The notes beneath the pieces were generated by a model. It saw nothing but the letters and a program-made list of their open reading frames with translations. It ran no database searches and was not told the DNA's origin. A program made the translations under genes and the position numbers. DNA of 64,000 bases, taken from Desulfacinum infernum DSM 9756 (GTDB lineage: Bacteria; Desulfobacterota; Syntrophobacteria; Syntrophobacterales; DSM-9756). The stretch spans positions 1 to 64,000 of the forward strand of contig NZ_FQVB01000014.1 in NCBI RefSeq assembly GCF_900129305.1, in the 5' to 3' direction. Positions 19,119 through 28,262 of the stretch are shown piece by piece (the first letter of the stretch is position 1; every line of letters starts with the position of its first letter).

Positions 19119-20027
19119 TCAAGACACAAGGGGAGGAACTCCTTTCCCGTAGACGGCCGGGGCCGGAGACGGCGGCGTCTTCCAGTCGGCCCTCTGGGCC
19201 ACCAGATCCAGATGGATGGTGGTCCATTCCTCCAAAGGGAGCCAGAAGGGACTCAGGATTTCCCGCCTGTCCAAGGCTTTGAAATAGTGGGAACATTCCT
19301 GGCAGTAGTAGATCCGGTAGTGGGGCTCCTGTTCCGTGAAGAGGTAGCCCAGGCGGTCGTGGCGCCGGTTGTCGCACGCAGGGCACTGGAACCGCGCGAT
19401 GGTCCAGGGCGTGGCGCACCAGGAACAATGGGCCCGGCGCTTTCCTTGTTCCTCCAGGGTGAGCAGGGAAGGAAGGCTCCCGCACAGGGGGCAGTACCCT
19501 TCCTTCCAGAGGGAATCGAAGGAAAACCGGCGGCGGAGATCCCCGGCGGTCCATTCCACGGAAGGCCTAAGACAGCTTCGGGCGAGAAAGAGCAGGGAAG
19601 CGACGTCCACACCTTCCACCTCCACCCATTCCTCCCAGGGGTTCCATTCATGGTGCAGAAAGCTTTCCCAAATGGCGGCACGGGCCGACGGATTCCGGCG
19701 CAGCGCCTTCTCCAGGGCCCCATGGGCCCTTCGAAGTTCTTCATTGTCCGAAGGAATGGCCTTTTCCAGAACGGCCAGCATCCTATCCGCTCCGTCATGG
19801 TCGATGGGAAACTCCCACCGCTTGAGCAACGGCCGACCCTGGCGCCACGTTTCCTCCGTTTCGCTCTTTTTGATGGAAAGGGGACGCAGATTCAGTTGAG
19901 GCTTGATCTTTTCCTGGGCGAGAAAGAGAGGCTCCAGAAAAGGATAAAGGTGGGCGTAGGCGGGTTTGGACTTTCGAGCGACTTCCACGGCCCGTTGGAT
20001 GGTGGACAGTTCCTTCAAATCGTGCAT
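19119..20027 (-). CDS. fdhE: Formate dehydrogenase accessory protein FdhE
   Basis: This 302-residue protein is required for formate dehydrogenase maturation or activity. The C-terminal half holds the FdhE zinc/iron-binding CxxC pairs: CPLCG, CSWC, CPAC and CQEC. The start is taken at ATG 20027 (MHDLKELSTIQRAVE); 13 further codons upstream are open. It follows fdhA-fdhB on the same strand but is separated from fdhB by about 820 bases of repeats, so it may have its own promoter. Confidence 0.9.
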   Translation of the reverse strand: MHDLKELSTIQRAVEVARKSKPAYAHLYPFLEPLFLAQEKIKPQLNLRPLSIKKSETEETWRQGRPLLKRWEFPIDHDGADRMLAVLEKAIPSDNEELRRAHGALEKALRRNPSARAAIWESFLHHEWNPWEEWVEVEGVDVASLLFLARSCLRPSVEWTAGDLRRRFSFDSLWKEGYCPLCGSLPSLLTLEEQGKRRAHCSWCATPWTIARFQCPACDNRRHDRLGYLFTEQEPHYRIYYCQECSHYFKALDRREILSPFWLPLEEWTTIHLDLVAQRADWKTPPSPAPAVYGKGVPPLVS

Positions 20028-20844
20028 CGGGAAGAACCCTTTCTTTGCTGAGGAAGCAGCAAGCAAATCGGCTTCAGTTCGTATTCGGACACGTCCATGA
20101 GCAACTCGAACCGAACACGTCGGCCCGGAAAACGGGAACCCGGAGACCCAACACCAAAGGAGGCGGACGGCGCCGCCTCTTCAAAAACCGTCACTCCCGC
20201 GTGAGCGGAAGCCTGCAACCTTTTGCCACCTAACAGTCATGGCTCCCCTTGCGCCACCCCGTACAGATGAAAGAACCGGCCGGGCAAGGAGTCTTTGTGG
20301 GAGCGCCGCAAGGCGCGATGGGGTGGTGGCCGCAACGCCACGGAACGGCCGGCTGCAACGCCACGGAACGGCTGGCCATCCCTTTCGCGGCTTTCGCCGC
20401 TCCCACAGGTGATGGTGCTCCCACAGGTGATGCCGCACCTGTTAGGTGTTGATTGGAGCTCCCGATGCTCCTGCAAGATACCGAAAGTACAGTTCTTTCA
20501 TATTAACGGTCATGGCTCCCCTCGCGCCACCCCGCATGGATGAAAGAGCGGGCAGAAGCAAGGGCATTTGTCGGAACGCCGCGATATGCCATTCTCTATG
20601 AGTCACTGCGCGCCCATTGCATTGCCGGGCACCCTCATTGCAGCCTTCGCAGTTTCTACAACGAAGAAGATTTGCGTCTATTCGCGTTCATTCGCGGTTC
20701 TCTTTCATATTAACCGAGCGATTCTTCCATGGGGCTCGTTTATCGCCGCGCGCTCAGAGGGCGGGGATAAACCCCGCCCCTACGCAACAAGGCCAATCCG
20801 TTCTTGCGGGGGCGATTCGTGACCCGGTCCTGCAGCCCGCCGCG
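20028..20844. repeat. Repeat-filled gap between fdhB and fdhE
   Basis: No gene is seen. It includes a degenerate dRS3-like palindrome at about 20188-20212. A GGGAGCGCCGCAAGG segment lies near 20298, together with short imperfect tandem copies of AACGCCACGGAACGGC between 20334 and 20372 and of GGTGATG(G/C) phrases near 20406-20435. The second 223-bp repeat copy is at 20493-20715. A GGGCGGGGATAAACCCCGCCCC palindrome at 20760-20782 also occurs at 52420-52442. Confidence 0.8.
20493..20715 (+). repeat. 223-bp dispersed direct repeat, copy 2
   Basis: It is the same unit as 8843-9065, with two base differences seen. It lies in the same orientation and has the same short TTTCATATTAAC-type ends. Confidence 0.9.
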
Positions 20845-21579
20845 TCAACCCATGCGAAGTCCCTTGGCCACGTTGCGGGCCGGCGCAAAGAAGAGCTTCC
20901 GAAGTGCCAGCTTCCGGCTGATCCCCGGCCGCACTCCGGCCACCGCGTACGGATGGTAGAGGGCCGGATCGTCCGTTACCAGATAAAGGGTCCTCACATC
21001 GTCCGGGTCCAGGAGCTGCGCCTTGGGGAATTTTCCCTTCAGGGCGGCCAGCCGCTCCTGGGCGAGCGCCATCATCTCGTCCCGGGTGCCGAAATTCATG
21101 GCCCCGGTGGGGCACACCTTGACGCAGGCGGGCTTGAGGCCGTTCCTCACCCGGTCGATGCACATGGTGCATTTGACCACGGTGCCGTCGTCCTTGGCCC
21201 GCGGGATGTCGTAGGGGCAGGACGCCCGCACCTCGTCCACGGGCACCCCCTTGGTCTTTTCGGTATAGACCACCGCCCCGGTTTCCTCGTCGTGGATCAC
21301 CCCGCCGTCCACGTACCCCTGGATGGCGTCCTTGCACGGGGGCTCGATGCAGTGGCGGCACTGATCCGCGAAAAAGTACCAGACGGGCTTCCCGTCCTTC
21401 AGATGTTCGCTGAAGCGCACCAGCTTGAAGGTGTTGCCGTCCAGATCGGGCGGATTCTGGTGCGTTCCCAGGTTCTTGGTCATGCCGGCGCCGTTCTGGT
21501 TCCAGTTCTTGCAAGCGATCTGGCACCCACGGCAGGCCGTACAGCGGCTCGTATCCACCAGGAAGCTCATCCCTGCCAT
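20845..21579 (-). CDS. fdhB: Formate dehydrogenase iron-sulfur (beta) subunit
   Basis: This 244-residue ferredoxin-type electron-transfer subunit has Cys groups for about four [4Fe-4S] clusters: CTACRGCQIAC, CRHCIEPPC, SCPYDIP with CTMC, and CVKVCPTGAM. It has no membrane helix at the C-terminus, unlike FdnH/FdoH. It therefore resembles the soluble periplasmic FdhAB enzymes of sulfate reducers, where the partner is usually a cytochrome c or hydrogenase. It has no signal peptide of its own and would be exported with the Tat-bearing alpha subunit. It begins three bases after fdhA stops. Confidence 0.92.
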   Translation of the reverse strand: MAGMSFLVDTSRCTACRGCQIACKNWNQNGAGMTKNLGTHQNPPDLDGNTFKLVRFSEHLKDGKPVWYFFADQCRHCIEPPCKDAIQGYVDGGVIHDEETGAVVYTEKTKGVPVDEVRASCPYDIPRAKDDGTVVKCTMCIDRVRNGLKPACVKVCPTGAMNFGTRDEMMALAQERLAALKGKFPKAQLLDPDDVRTLYLVTDDPALYHPYAVAGVRPGISRKLALRKLFFAPARNVAKGLRMG

Positions 21580-21582
21580 GGC

Positions 21583-24500
21583 TTACACCCCTTTCTTTCT
21601 CACGTTGACCATGAAGGCCTTGGTTTCCGGGATCCGGGTGTTGGGATCACCCGCCGAGGGGCTCAAGAGATTGGCGCTGTCCCCGCCGTCCGGCGGCCAC
21701 ACCCATCCGTAATGCCACGGCAAGCCCACCTGGTGGATCTCCTGGCCCTGAACCAGGAAGGGGCGGAACCGCTTGGTCACCATGGCCACCGCCTCCACTG
21801 CCCCGCGCGGCGACTCCACGATCACCTTCTCCCCGTTCTTGATTCCACGTAGACGAGCCAGCTCTTCGCTCATCTCCACGAAAAGCTGCGGCTCCGTCTC
21901 CAGCAGCCACGGCTGCCAGCGGGTGAGCACCCCCGTCTGCCAGTGTTCCGTCACCCGGTAGGTGGTACCCACGAAGGGATACCGGGGATCGCACGTCTTG
22001 TAGACGTCCTTTTCCGTTCCGTAAACGGCCGCCACCGGGTTGGTGAACTGCGAGCTGAAAAGATTCTTTTCCACGGGGCATTCGATGGGTTCGTAGTGTT
22101 CCGGGAAGGGGCCGTCGTTGCGGCCCGGGCCGAAGATGCCGCCGAACCCGTGGGGTTTCATGATGAACGGGTACTTGGTGTCGGTGCGCAGGGTGCCGTC
22201 GGGATTCATCATGGGATACCAGCCGCCGTCAGGCACGTCGCCCACCCATTTGTTGGTGACATACTTGCCGTCCCTCACCTCCCCGGCGAAGGCGATGACG
22301 GGCTTCTTGGGGTTCCAGGGGCGTCCCATGAGGTCCACCGAGGCCCGGTTATAGAGAATCCGGCGGTTTACGGGCCAGCACCACGCCCAGTTGGAATAGA
22401 GCCCGATGCCGCTGGCGTCCGTGGTGTCCCGGCGGGCCATGTTGTTGCCGCTTTCGTTGTAGCTCTGGCAATAGAGCCAGTTGCCGCTGGTGGTGGACCC
22501 GTCCGCCTGGAGGAACGCAAAGGACGGAACCAGCTGCCCCTTCTTGTAGGTCTTGTCCTTGATGGTCACATCCCGGGTGAATTCCCCGTTGATGGTTCGG
22601 GCCACCTTGTGAGCGTCGAACTTGCCGTCGGTGGTGTAATCCCACTTGAGGTTCAGGATGGGATCGGGAAAGACCCCGCCTTCCTTGGCATAAAGGCTTC
22701 GGATCTCGTTGAAGAGCTCCACCATGATGTCGCCGTCGGGCTTGGCCTCACCGGGCGGATCCTGTGCCTTGTATCTCCACTGGGCCCAGCGGCCGCTGTT
22801 GGTGACGGAACCTTCCTTTTCCATGAAGGCAGCGCAGGGCAGGAAGAAGACCTCCGTTTTCACCTTCCCGGGATCCATGCCCGGCCCCTTCCAGAAGGAA
22901 GCCGTCTCGTTGTCGAACAGGTTGACGTTCACCATCCAGTCCAGCCTGGTCAGGGCTTCCCGGGTCTTGGCGGCATTGGCTCCGCTGCAGGCCGGATTCT
23001 GGCCCCAGGCGAAAAAGCCGCTGAACTCACCCCGATACATGGCGTCGAACAGATCCAGCCAGCTGTAGGCCTTGCCGTCGTCCAGCTTGGGCATCCAGCC
23101 GTAGCCGAAGTCGTTTCCGGCGTCGGCCGCATCGCCGAACATGGCCTTGAGGAAGCTCACCACGTATTTGGGGCGGTTCTGCCACCAGTTGGCGCTCAGC
23201 GGGTCGTGGGAAACCGGCGTGTACTTCTTGTTGTAGTCGGCCAGGGTGGCCGCCGACGCCGTGGGTGTGGGCAGGTAGCCCGGCCAGATGTGGAAGAGCA
23301 GGCAGTGGTCCGTGGATCCCTGCACGTTGGATTCGCCCCGCAGCGCGTTCACGCCGCCTCCGGCCACGCCCATGTTGCCCAGCAGCAGCTGGATGATGGC
23401 CATGGTCCGGATGTTCTGCACGCCCACCGTGTGCTGGGTCCAGCCCATGGCGTACATGATGGTGCCCGCCTTGTCGGGCTTTCCGGTGGCGCTGTAGAGC
23501 TCGTAGACCTTGACGAGATCTTCCTTGGGGGTTCCCGTCACGGCGGAAACCTTGTCCAGGGTGTAGCGGGAAAAGTGCTTCTTCAGGAGCTGAAAGACCG
23601 TGCGGGGATGCTTCAGGGTGTAGTCCTTCTTGGGCACCCCGTTTTCGTCCAGTTCATAGGCCCAGTAGGACTTGTCGTACTTTCGGGTCTTGGGGTCGAA
23701 CCCCGAAAAGAGCCCGTCGTGAAATCCGTACTTCTTGCCCACGATAAAGCAGGCGTTGGTGTACCGGGCCACGTATTCCTTGAAGTACTTGTTGTTGGAC
23801 AGGATGTAGTTGATCATGCCGCCCAGGAAGGCGATGTCGGTTCCGGAACGAAGGGCCGTGTAGAAATCGGCCTTGCTGGAGGTGCGGGTGAACCGGGGAT
23901 CCACGCTGATGAGGGTGGCGCCGTTTTTCTGAGCTTCGGTGACCCACCGGAAGGAAATGGGGTGGTTTTCCGCCGCGTTGCTCCCCATGATGAGGATGCA
24001 GTCGCTGTTCTTGATGTCGATCCAATGATTGGTCATGGCGCCGCGTCCGAACGACTCTGCCAGAGCCGCTACCGTGGCGCTGTGTCAGATACGTGCCTGG
24101 TGTTCGATGTACACCAGGCCCATGGCGCGCAGCATCGCCTGATAGATCCAGCACTCCTCGTTGTCCAGGGCCGCGCTTCCCACCGACGCGATCCCGTCGC
24201 AGCGGTTCACCACCTGGCCCTTGGCGTTTTTCACGGTGAAACTCTTGTCGCGGCTGGCCTTGACCCGCTTGGCGATCTCCTTGATGGCCCAATCCCAGCT
24301 CTTTTCCTCCCAGCGGCTGCTGTAGGGGGCGCGGTAGAGCACCTTGGTGATGCGCTTTTCGTTTCGGGCGATCTGGTAGGCGGCGGCCCCCTTGGCGCAA
24401 AGCGCCCCCCCGTTGATGGGGTGATCCGCGTCGCCTTCGGTGTAGATCACCTTGCCGGATCGGTTGTCCGTGTGGCAGATGATGCCGCAGCCCACGGCGC

Positions 24501-24666
24501 AATAGCAGCAAATGGTGGGGGTTTCCTTGGCGTCCTGCGTGCGCAACCGCCATGCCTGCTCCTGGACGGGCTGCATGTTGAAGCCCATGGTGGTGCACCC
24601 CCCAAGAGCCAGCCCGGCCGTCGCCGCACTGGAGATCTTGAGAAAGTCCCTGCGTGTCAGTTTCAT
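21583..24666 (-). CDS. fdhA: Selenocysteine-containing formate dehydrogenase, catalytic (alpha) subunit
   Basis: The enzyme oxidises formate (or reduces CO2) at a Mo or W bis-pterin centre. The gene reads through an in-frame TGA at 24085-24087. Before it comes a frame of 193 codons and after it the same frame continues unbroken, giving 1027 residues with selenocysteine at 194. The context is HQARI-U-HSATVAALAESF, the canonical formate dehydrogenase active site. The N-terminus has a twin-arginine signal (RRDFLKISSAATAGLALGG). A [4Fe-4S] site follows (CCYCAVGC with a downstream GALCAKGA), then GSNAAENHP and further pterin-binding regions. It forms an operon with fdhB. There is no membrane anchor, so the enzyme is probably soluble and periplasmic. 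Annotation tools will often split it into two genes. Confidence 0.95.
24040..24087 (-). promoter_or_regulatory. Selenocysteine UGA codon and candidate bacterial SECIS hairpin
   Basis: The UGA is at 24087-24085 read on the minus strand. Downstream in the mRNA, GGCUCU (24067-24062) pairs with AGAGUC (24058-24053) around a three-base GGC loop, with one G-U pair. The loop lies about 24 bases after the UGA, a suitable distance for a bacterial SECIS. Bacterial SECIS sequences vary, so the readthrough call rests mainly on the conserved protein context and the open frame. Confidence 0.55.
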
Positions 24667-25350
24667 TCCCGCCTCCTGTTCGCCTTGGGTTCAAGGTGAC
24701 TTCTTCTCTCCTCCGGGCCCGGTCCCATCCGAAAGACCGCCCGGAAAGTCCCAAACAGCGCTCAGCGGTTCTCACCTCCTTTCCGCAAAATCGATGGAAT
24801 CGGGTGCCGGTTCAACCGTGGGAAAGCAGAGAACAACTCAGCGGGAAAACATTCAGCGTCCTGGAAAGAGAGGATAAGCGGGATTCCGTTGGAAGGGATC
24901 GGGAACACAGGGGATGGGGAGGGAGCGGTAAACGGTGCTGGAGACCCGGATGGGCGGTTGGCTGGGAGCGCTTCTCGAGACGATGGGCCATGAGAAGGGA
25001 ATCCTCCGTGAGCCGAAAGGACAAGGGCGCATGGAGCGCCGACATAAGGCTTATAGATCAGAGATCGTTATTGCTTTCACCATACCCGCCCGTGCGCTGT
25101 CCTGTCAAGCCGAGGGAGGAACAAGATCCATGGCGAATAGCCTTGACACCCGTCAAAGCGCCTGCTATCGGAAAAAGCGTCAAAAGGGATCCCTCATCAC
25201 ACCTCGCCGGATGGGCTCAGGGGCCGTCTCGCCCTGGTCTGAACGCAGGAAGACTCAGGGTGGACCGCATGCACGAGCCCGCACACCGCAAAGAATACAA
25301 GCCACCCCCATCACCCCGACCATTCACCCCACCCCGTTCCAGGAGGAGAC
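24667..25350. other. Divergent intergenic region between fdhA and the envelope cluster
   Basis: There are 684 bases between two divergent operons. No gene, repeat family or known riboswitch is recognised. A GGAGGCGGGA ribosome site for fdhA lies next to its start. The stretch 25045-25085 is AT-richer. A promoter-like pair lies at 25143-25171 and AGGAGGAG precedes the gene at 25351. Regulators of both operons would be expected to act here, but no clear operator is visible. Confidence 0.6.
25143..25171 (+). promoter_or_regulatory. Possible sigma-70-type promoter for the envelope cluster
   Basis: TTGACA at 25143-25148 is a perfect -35. After 17 bases comes TATCGG at 25166-25171, a weak -10 (three of six). 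It would give a leader of about 170 bases before ATG 25351. It was judged by eye only. Confidence 0.35.
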
Positions 25351-27495
25351 ATGTCCACTTACCCGGCTTTTGTGCGCAGAGTTTTCTGGATGGCGATGGT
25401 CCTGGCCCTGACGGTCCCGTGCGGCCCGGTTTTCGCCCAGTCGTCGGATCTCGAGGGAACTCAGGGGCACGGGCCGCCGGCGGGAGCTTCCGCCTTGGAG
25501 GGAACGCAGGGACCCACCCCGGCCAACGACCTCTCGGCCCTGGAAGGCACGACCGGGCATCCCGCGGGTAAGCCAACGGACGACGGGATCGTCTGCCCGC
25601 CCGGAAGTCCCTGCCTTGAGGCGGCCACGCAACTGCCGTTGCGCGTCCTTCCCCGCCCCTTCTCCGCTATCCATCGCGAGGCCTTGGCGGACCCGGCCAA
25701 CGTGGTCCAGGCCAATGTCCCGGCCTTCAAACCCCTTTATGTCTTCAACCGGCGGGAGATCGATCTTTCCCGACCCGACGATCCCAAGGGCTGGTACCAG
25801 GTCGGCCGCACGCGCACGGCGCCGGAAGGCTGGATGCAGGCCAAGGACGTCCTGGAATGGCGCCAGGCACTCCTGGTTTCCTACACCCATCCCGGAAACG
25901 AACTGGAAGGGCGCAGTCCCGTGCTCATGTTCCGCCATCGCGCCGACCTTGAATCCATCGTGGACGACATGGACATGGCAGGCCGGGCCAAGGCCCTCTA
26001 TGAGGCCATAGCGTCCGGAAAGATCCCCGACCAGGTCGTCAGCATGGAACCCAAGCGCTTTGTGGATATCACCAAGCGTTTCTATGTGCTGCCCATCCTG
26101 CAGTGGAGCCAGACCCAGATCAACGGGGACGATGTCCGGCTGCTCCAGGTGGCCGCGGCCGTGCCCGGCGCCCGCGGCGCCGACACCGTCCGAAACCCGG
26201 ATTATCTGGAGCAGGCCCAGGTGGGGCGCGGCCAGGGCGGAGCGGTGCTCCAGGACGTCAAGGCCGATATCGTCTTCGTCATCGACACCAGCCGCAGCAT
26301 GCAGCCCTTCATCGACATGACCCGGGACGCCGTGGCGCAGATGAGCCGTCAGTTCAGCGCCGAGACGGCCGACCGGTTTCGGTTCGGCCTGGTGGTCTTC
26401 CGGGACTCCCTGGAGGTCGCCCCCCAGCTGGAGTACGTGGCCCGCAGTCTCACCCCGGAACTGGTGAGCGCTCAGGATCTGGTGGGGCTTCTGGAGCGTG
26501 AGGCAGGCGCCACCGCCGTGGGCAGCGTCGATTACGCCGAGGAGGTCTTCGCCGGCGTGGACCTGGCCCTGCATTCCAAGTGGCGCCAGGGAGCTCTTCG
26601 CTTCGTGATCCTCATCGGCGACGCCAGTTCCCATCCCAAGGGCCATCCCCAGAACACCACCGGAAAGGACGAGACGGATCTGCGCCGGGAGTACGATGAC
26701 GCCCAGGTCCATCTTTTCGCCATCCACCTTCAAGACCCTCGCGCCAAGGAGGATCACCCTCTCGCCCAGGCCCAATTCGGCCATCTGGCGAGGGTGCGCG
26801 GCAGTGAATCCAGCTCGGCCATCAAGGAGGTCAACGCCTTCGAAGAAGGCGAGTACCGCGCCCTGGTGGAGCACCTCACGGGTCGCATCACCGCTCTGCT
26901 GAACCAGACCATGGGGAACGGAACCGCTGCGCAGGCGGCGCCCCTGGCGGAGTTCGACAAGCTCTGGGAAGCGGCCCTCATCGAGTACGTGGGCAAGGAG
27001 GCCGCTCCGCCCAAGGACATCGTGGCCTGGACCTTGGACCGCGATCTCGTGAACCCGGCCAACAAGGCCCTGGAGGTGCGCGTCCTGGTCACCCGCGAGC
27101 AGCTTTCCACCCTGGCCCAGACCCTGGACCAGGTGGTTCAGGCCCTCATGCGCGCCGAAGTCACCCAGGGCCAGTTCTTCGATGCGCTCCAGAGCGTAGC
27201 CGGTCAGGCCATGAAACGCCCCGAAGACCTGGGAGGCGCCGTGCGCCTGGCCGACACCGGCCTCCTGCCGGCTTTCATTCAGAGCCTGCCGTATAAGAGC
27301 GACATCCTGGCCCTGACGGAGGACATGTTCGCCAGCATGACGGCCGAGCAGCGTTCTCAGCTGGAATGGAGCATCCTGGCCAAGCTCGACCAGTACCGAA
27401 CCATCAACGAACAGGTGGACGCCTGGTTCCGCCTCAACGACACGGACCCGGATCAGGACATGGTCTACCCCCTGCACCTGGACTATCTGCCCTAG
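25351..27495 (+). CDS. Exported von Willebrand factor A protein (PpkA periplasmic-domain-like)
   Basis: The protein is 714 residues with a signal peptide cleaved near VFA-QSS. Three spaced copies of LEGTQG/LEGTTG follow at about residues 34, 50 and 65. A central region (about 90-300) has no recognised fold. A VWA domain follows with an intact MIDAS: DTSRS at about 312-316, a Thr in GATAVG near 387 and a GDASS segment near 423. The last 200 residues are helical. VWA domains bind partner proteins through a metal ion. In Pseudomonas the T6SS kinase PpkA carries a periplasmic VWA domain and is encoded next to tagT-S-R-Q, as here; this protein lacks any kinase part. It is the first gene of the cluster, with AGGAGGAG before the ATG. 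Confidence 0.8.
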   Translation: MSTYPAFVRRVFWMAMVLALTVPCGPVFAQSSDLEGTQGHGPPAGASALEGTQGPTPANDLSALEGTTGHPAGKPTDDGIVCPPGSPCLEAATQLPLRVLPRPFSAIHREALADPANVVQANVPAFKPLYVFNRREIDLSRPDDPKGWYQVGRTRTAPEGWMQAKDVLEWRQALLVSYTHPGNELEGRSPVLMFRHRADLESIVDDMDMAGRAKALYEAIASGKIPDQVVSMEPKRFVDITKRFYVLPILQWSQTQINGDDVRLLQVAAAVPGARGADTVRNPDYLEQAQVGRGQGGAVLQDVKADIVFVIDTSRSMQPFIDMTRDAVAQMSRQFSAETADRFRFGLVVFRDSLEVAPQLEYVARSLTPELVSAQDLVGLLEREAGATAVGSVDYAEEVFAGVDLALHSKWRQGALRFVILIGDASSHPKGHPQNTTGKDETDLRREYDDAQVHLFAIHLQDPRAKEDHPLAQAQFGHLARVRGSESSSAIKEVNAFEEGEYRALVEHLTGRITALLNQTMGNGTAAQAAPLAEFDKLWEAALIEYVGKEAAPPKDIVAWTLDRDLVNPANKALEVRVLVTREQLSTLAQTLDQVVQALMRAEVTQGQFFDALQSVAGQAMKRPEDLGGAVRLADTGLLPAFIQSLPYKSDILALTEDMFASMTAEQRSQLEWSILAKLDQYRTINEQVDAWFRLNDTDPDQDMVYPLHLDYLP

Positions 27496-27503
27496 AGTCG
27501 GCC

Positions 27504-28262
27504 ATGCCCCACATGAACGCGCCCATGGTCCGTCTTGAAGGACTGGTCAAGACGCGCAGCCAGAACGAAAGCGTCTTCGAGCTGCACGTGCCGGACTTTC
27601 GCGTCGCCCCGGGAAGCATGGTGGCCGTCGTGGGAGAGAGCGGCTGCGGCAAGAGCACGCTGCTGGATCTTCTGGCTCTGGTCATGGCCCCCACGCGGGT
27701 GGATCGATTCGAGATCGCGCCCCGCCCACCGGCTCCGCCGTGGGATGCCGCGGCCCTGTGGAGCCGCGGCGACGAATCGTCCCTGGCGGCCCTGCGCCGG
27801 GAGTACTTCGGCTACGTCCTTCAGACCGGCGGGCTCCTGCCTTTCTTGTCCGTGCGCCGAAACATCGAACTGCCCGGAGCCATCAACGGCGGCCGGCCGT
27901 CACGCCGGCGCCTCGAAGCCCTGGCGCGGGACATGGGGCTGGAGTCCTGCCTGGACCGCATGCCATCCTCCCTGTCCATCGGGCAGCGCCAGCGGGCGGC
28001 CATCCTGCGCGCTCTGGCCCACGGACCGCGCCTGGTCCTGGCCGACGAACCGACGGCCGCCGTGGACAAGGCCAGGGCCCGGACCATCATGGGCGACTTG
28101 CACCGACTGGCCCGGGAAGAAGGCGCGGCCGTGGTCGTGGTGACCCACGACACGGATCTGGTCATGGATCGGGCGGATGCGGTTTACTCCTTCGAACTCG
28201 AAGTCGTCTCGGCCGTCGCCACCCGGTCGGTCTGCCGGCCTGTAGCGGGAGGCGCCCCGTGA
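27504..28262 (+). CDS. ABC transporter ATPase, TagT/LolD-like
   Basis: This 252-residue ATP-binding subunit has Walker A GESGCGKSTL at residues 44-53, a Q-loop in FGYVLQTGGLLPF, Walker B RLVLADEPTAAVD and the switch His in VVVTHDTD. The signature motif is unusual: SLSIGQRQRAA, with Ile where the second Gly of LSGGQ normally stands. The family (LolD/MacB/TagT) powers FtsX-type permeases that move or release envelope proteins rather than importing solutes. The start ATG 27504 lies eight bases after the VWA gene. Its stop overlaps the permease start (GTGA). Confidence 0.85.
   Translation: MPHMNAPMVRLEGLVKTRSQNESVFELHVPDFRVAPGSMVAVVGESGCGKSTLLDLLALVMAPTRVDRFEIAPRPPAPPWDAAALWSRGDESSLAALRREYFGYVLQTGGLLPFLSVRRNIELPGAINGGRPSRRRLEALARDMGLESCLDRMPSSLSIGQRQRAAILRALAHGPRLVLADEPTAAVDKARARTIMGDLHRLAREEGAAVVVVTHDTDLVMDRADAVYSFELEVVSAVATRSVCRPVAGGAP

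Noticed and set aside
21583-24666. fdhA as two genes or a pseudogene
   Set aside because: The stop between them is UGA at the known selenocysteine position, and the flanking residues are the conserved active-site sequence in one frame.
24667-24900. Moco/tungsten cofactor riboswitch ahead of fdhA
   Set aside because: I looked for the conserved stems and could not find them; only a normal ribosome site is visible.
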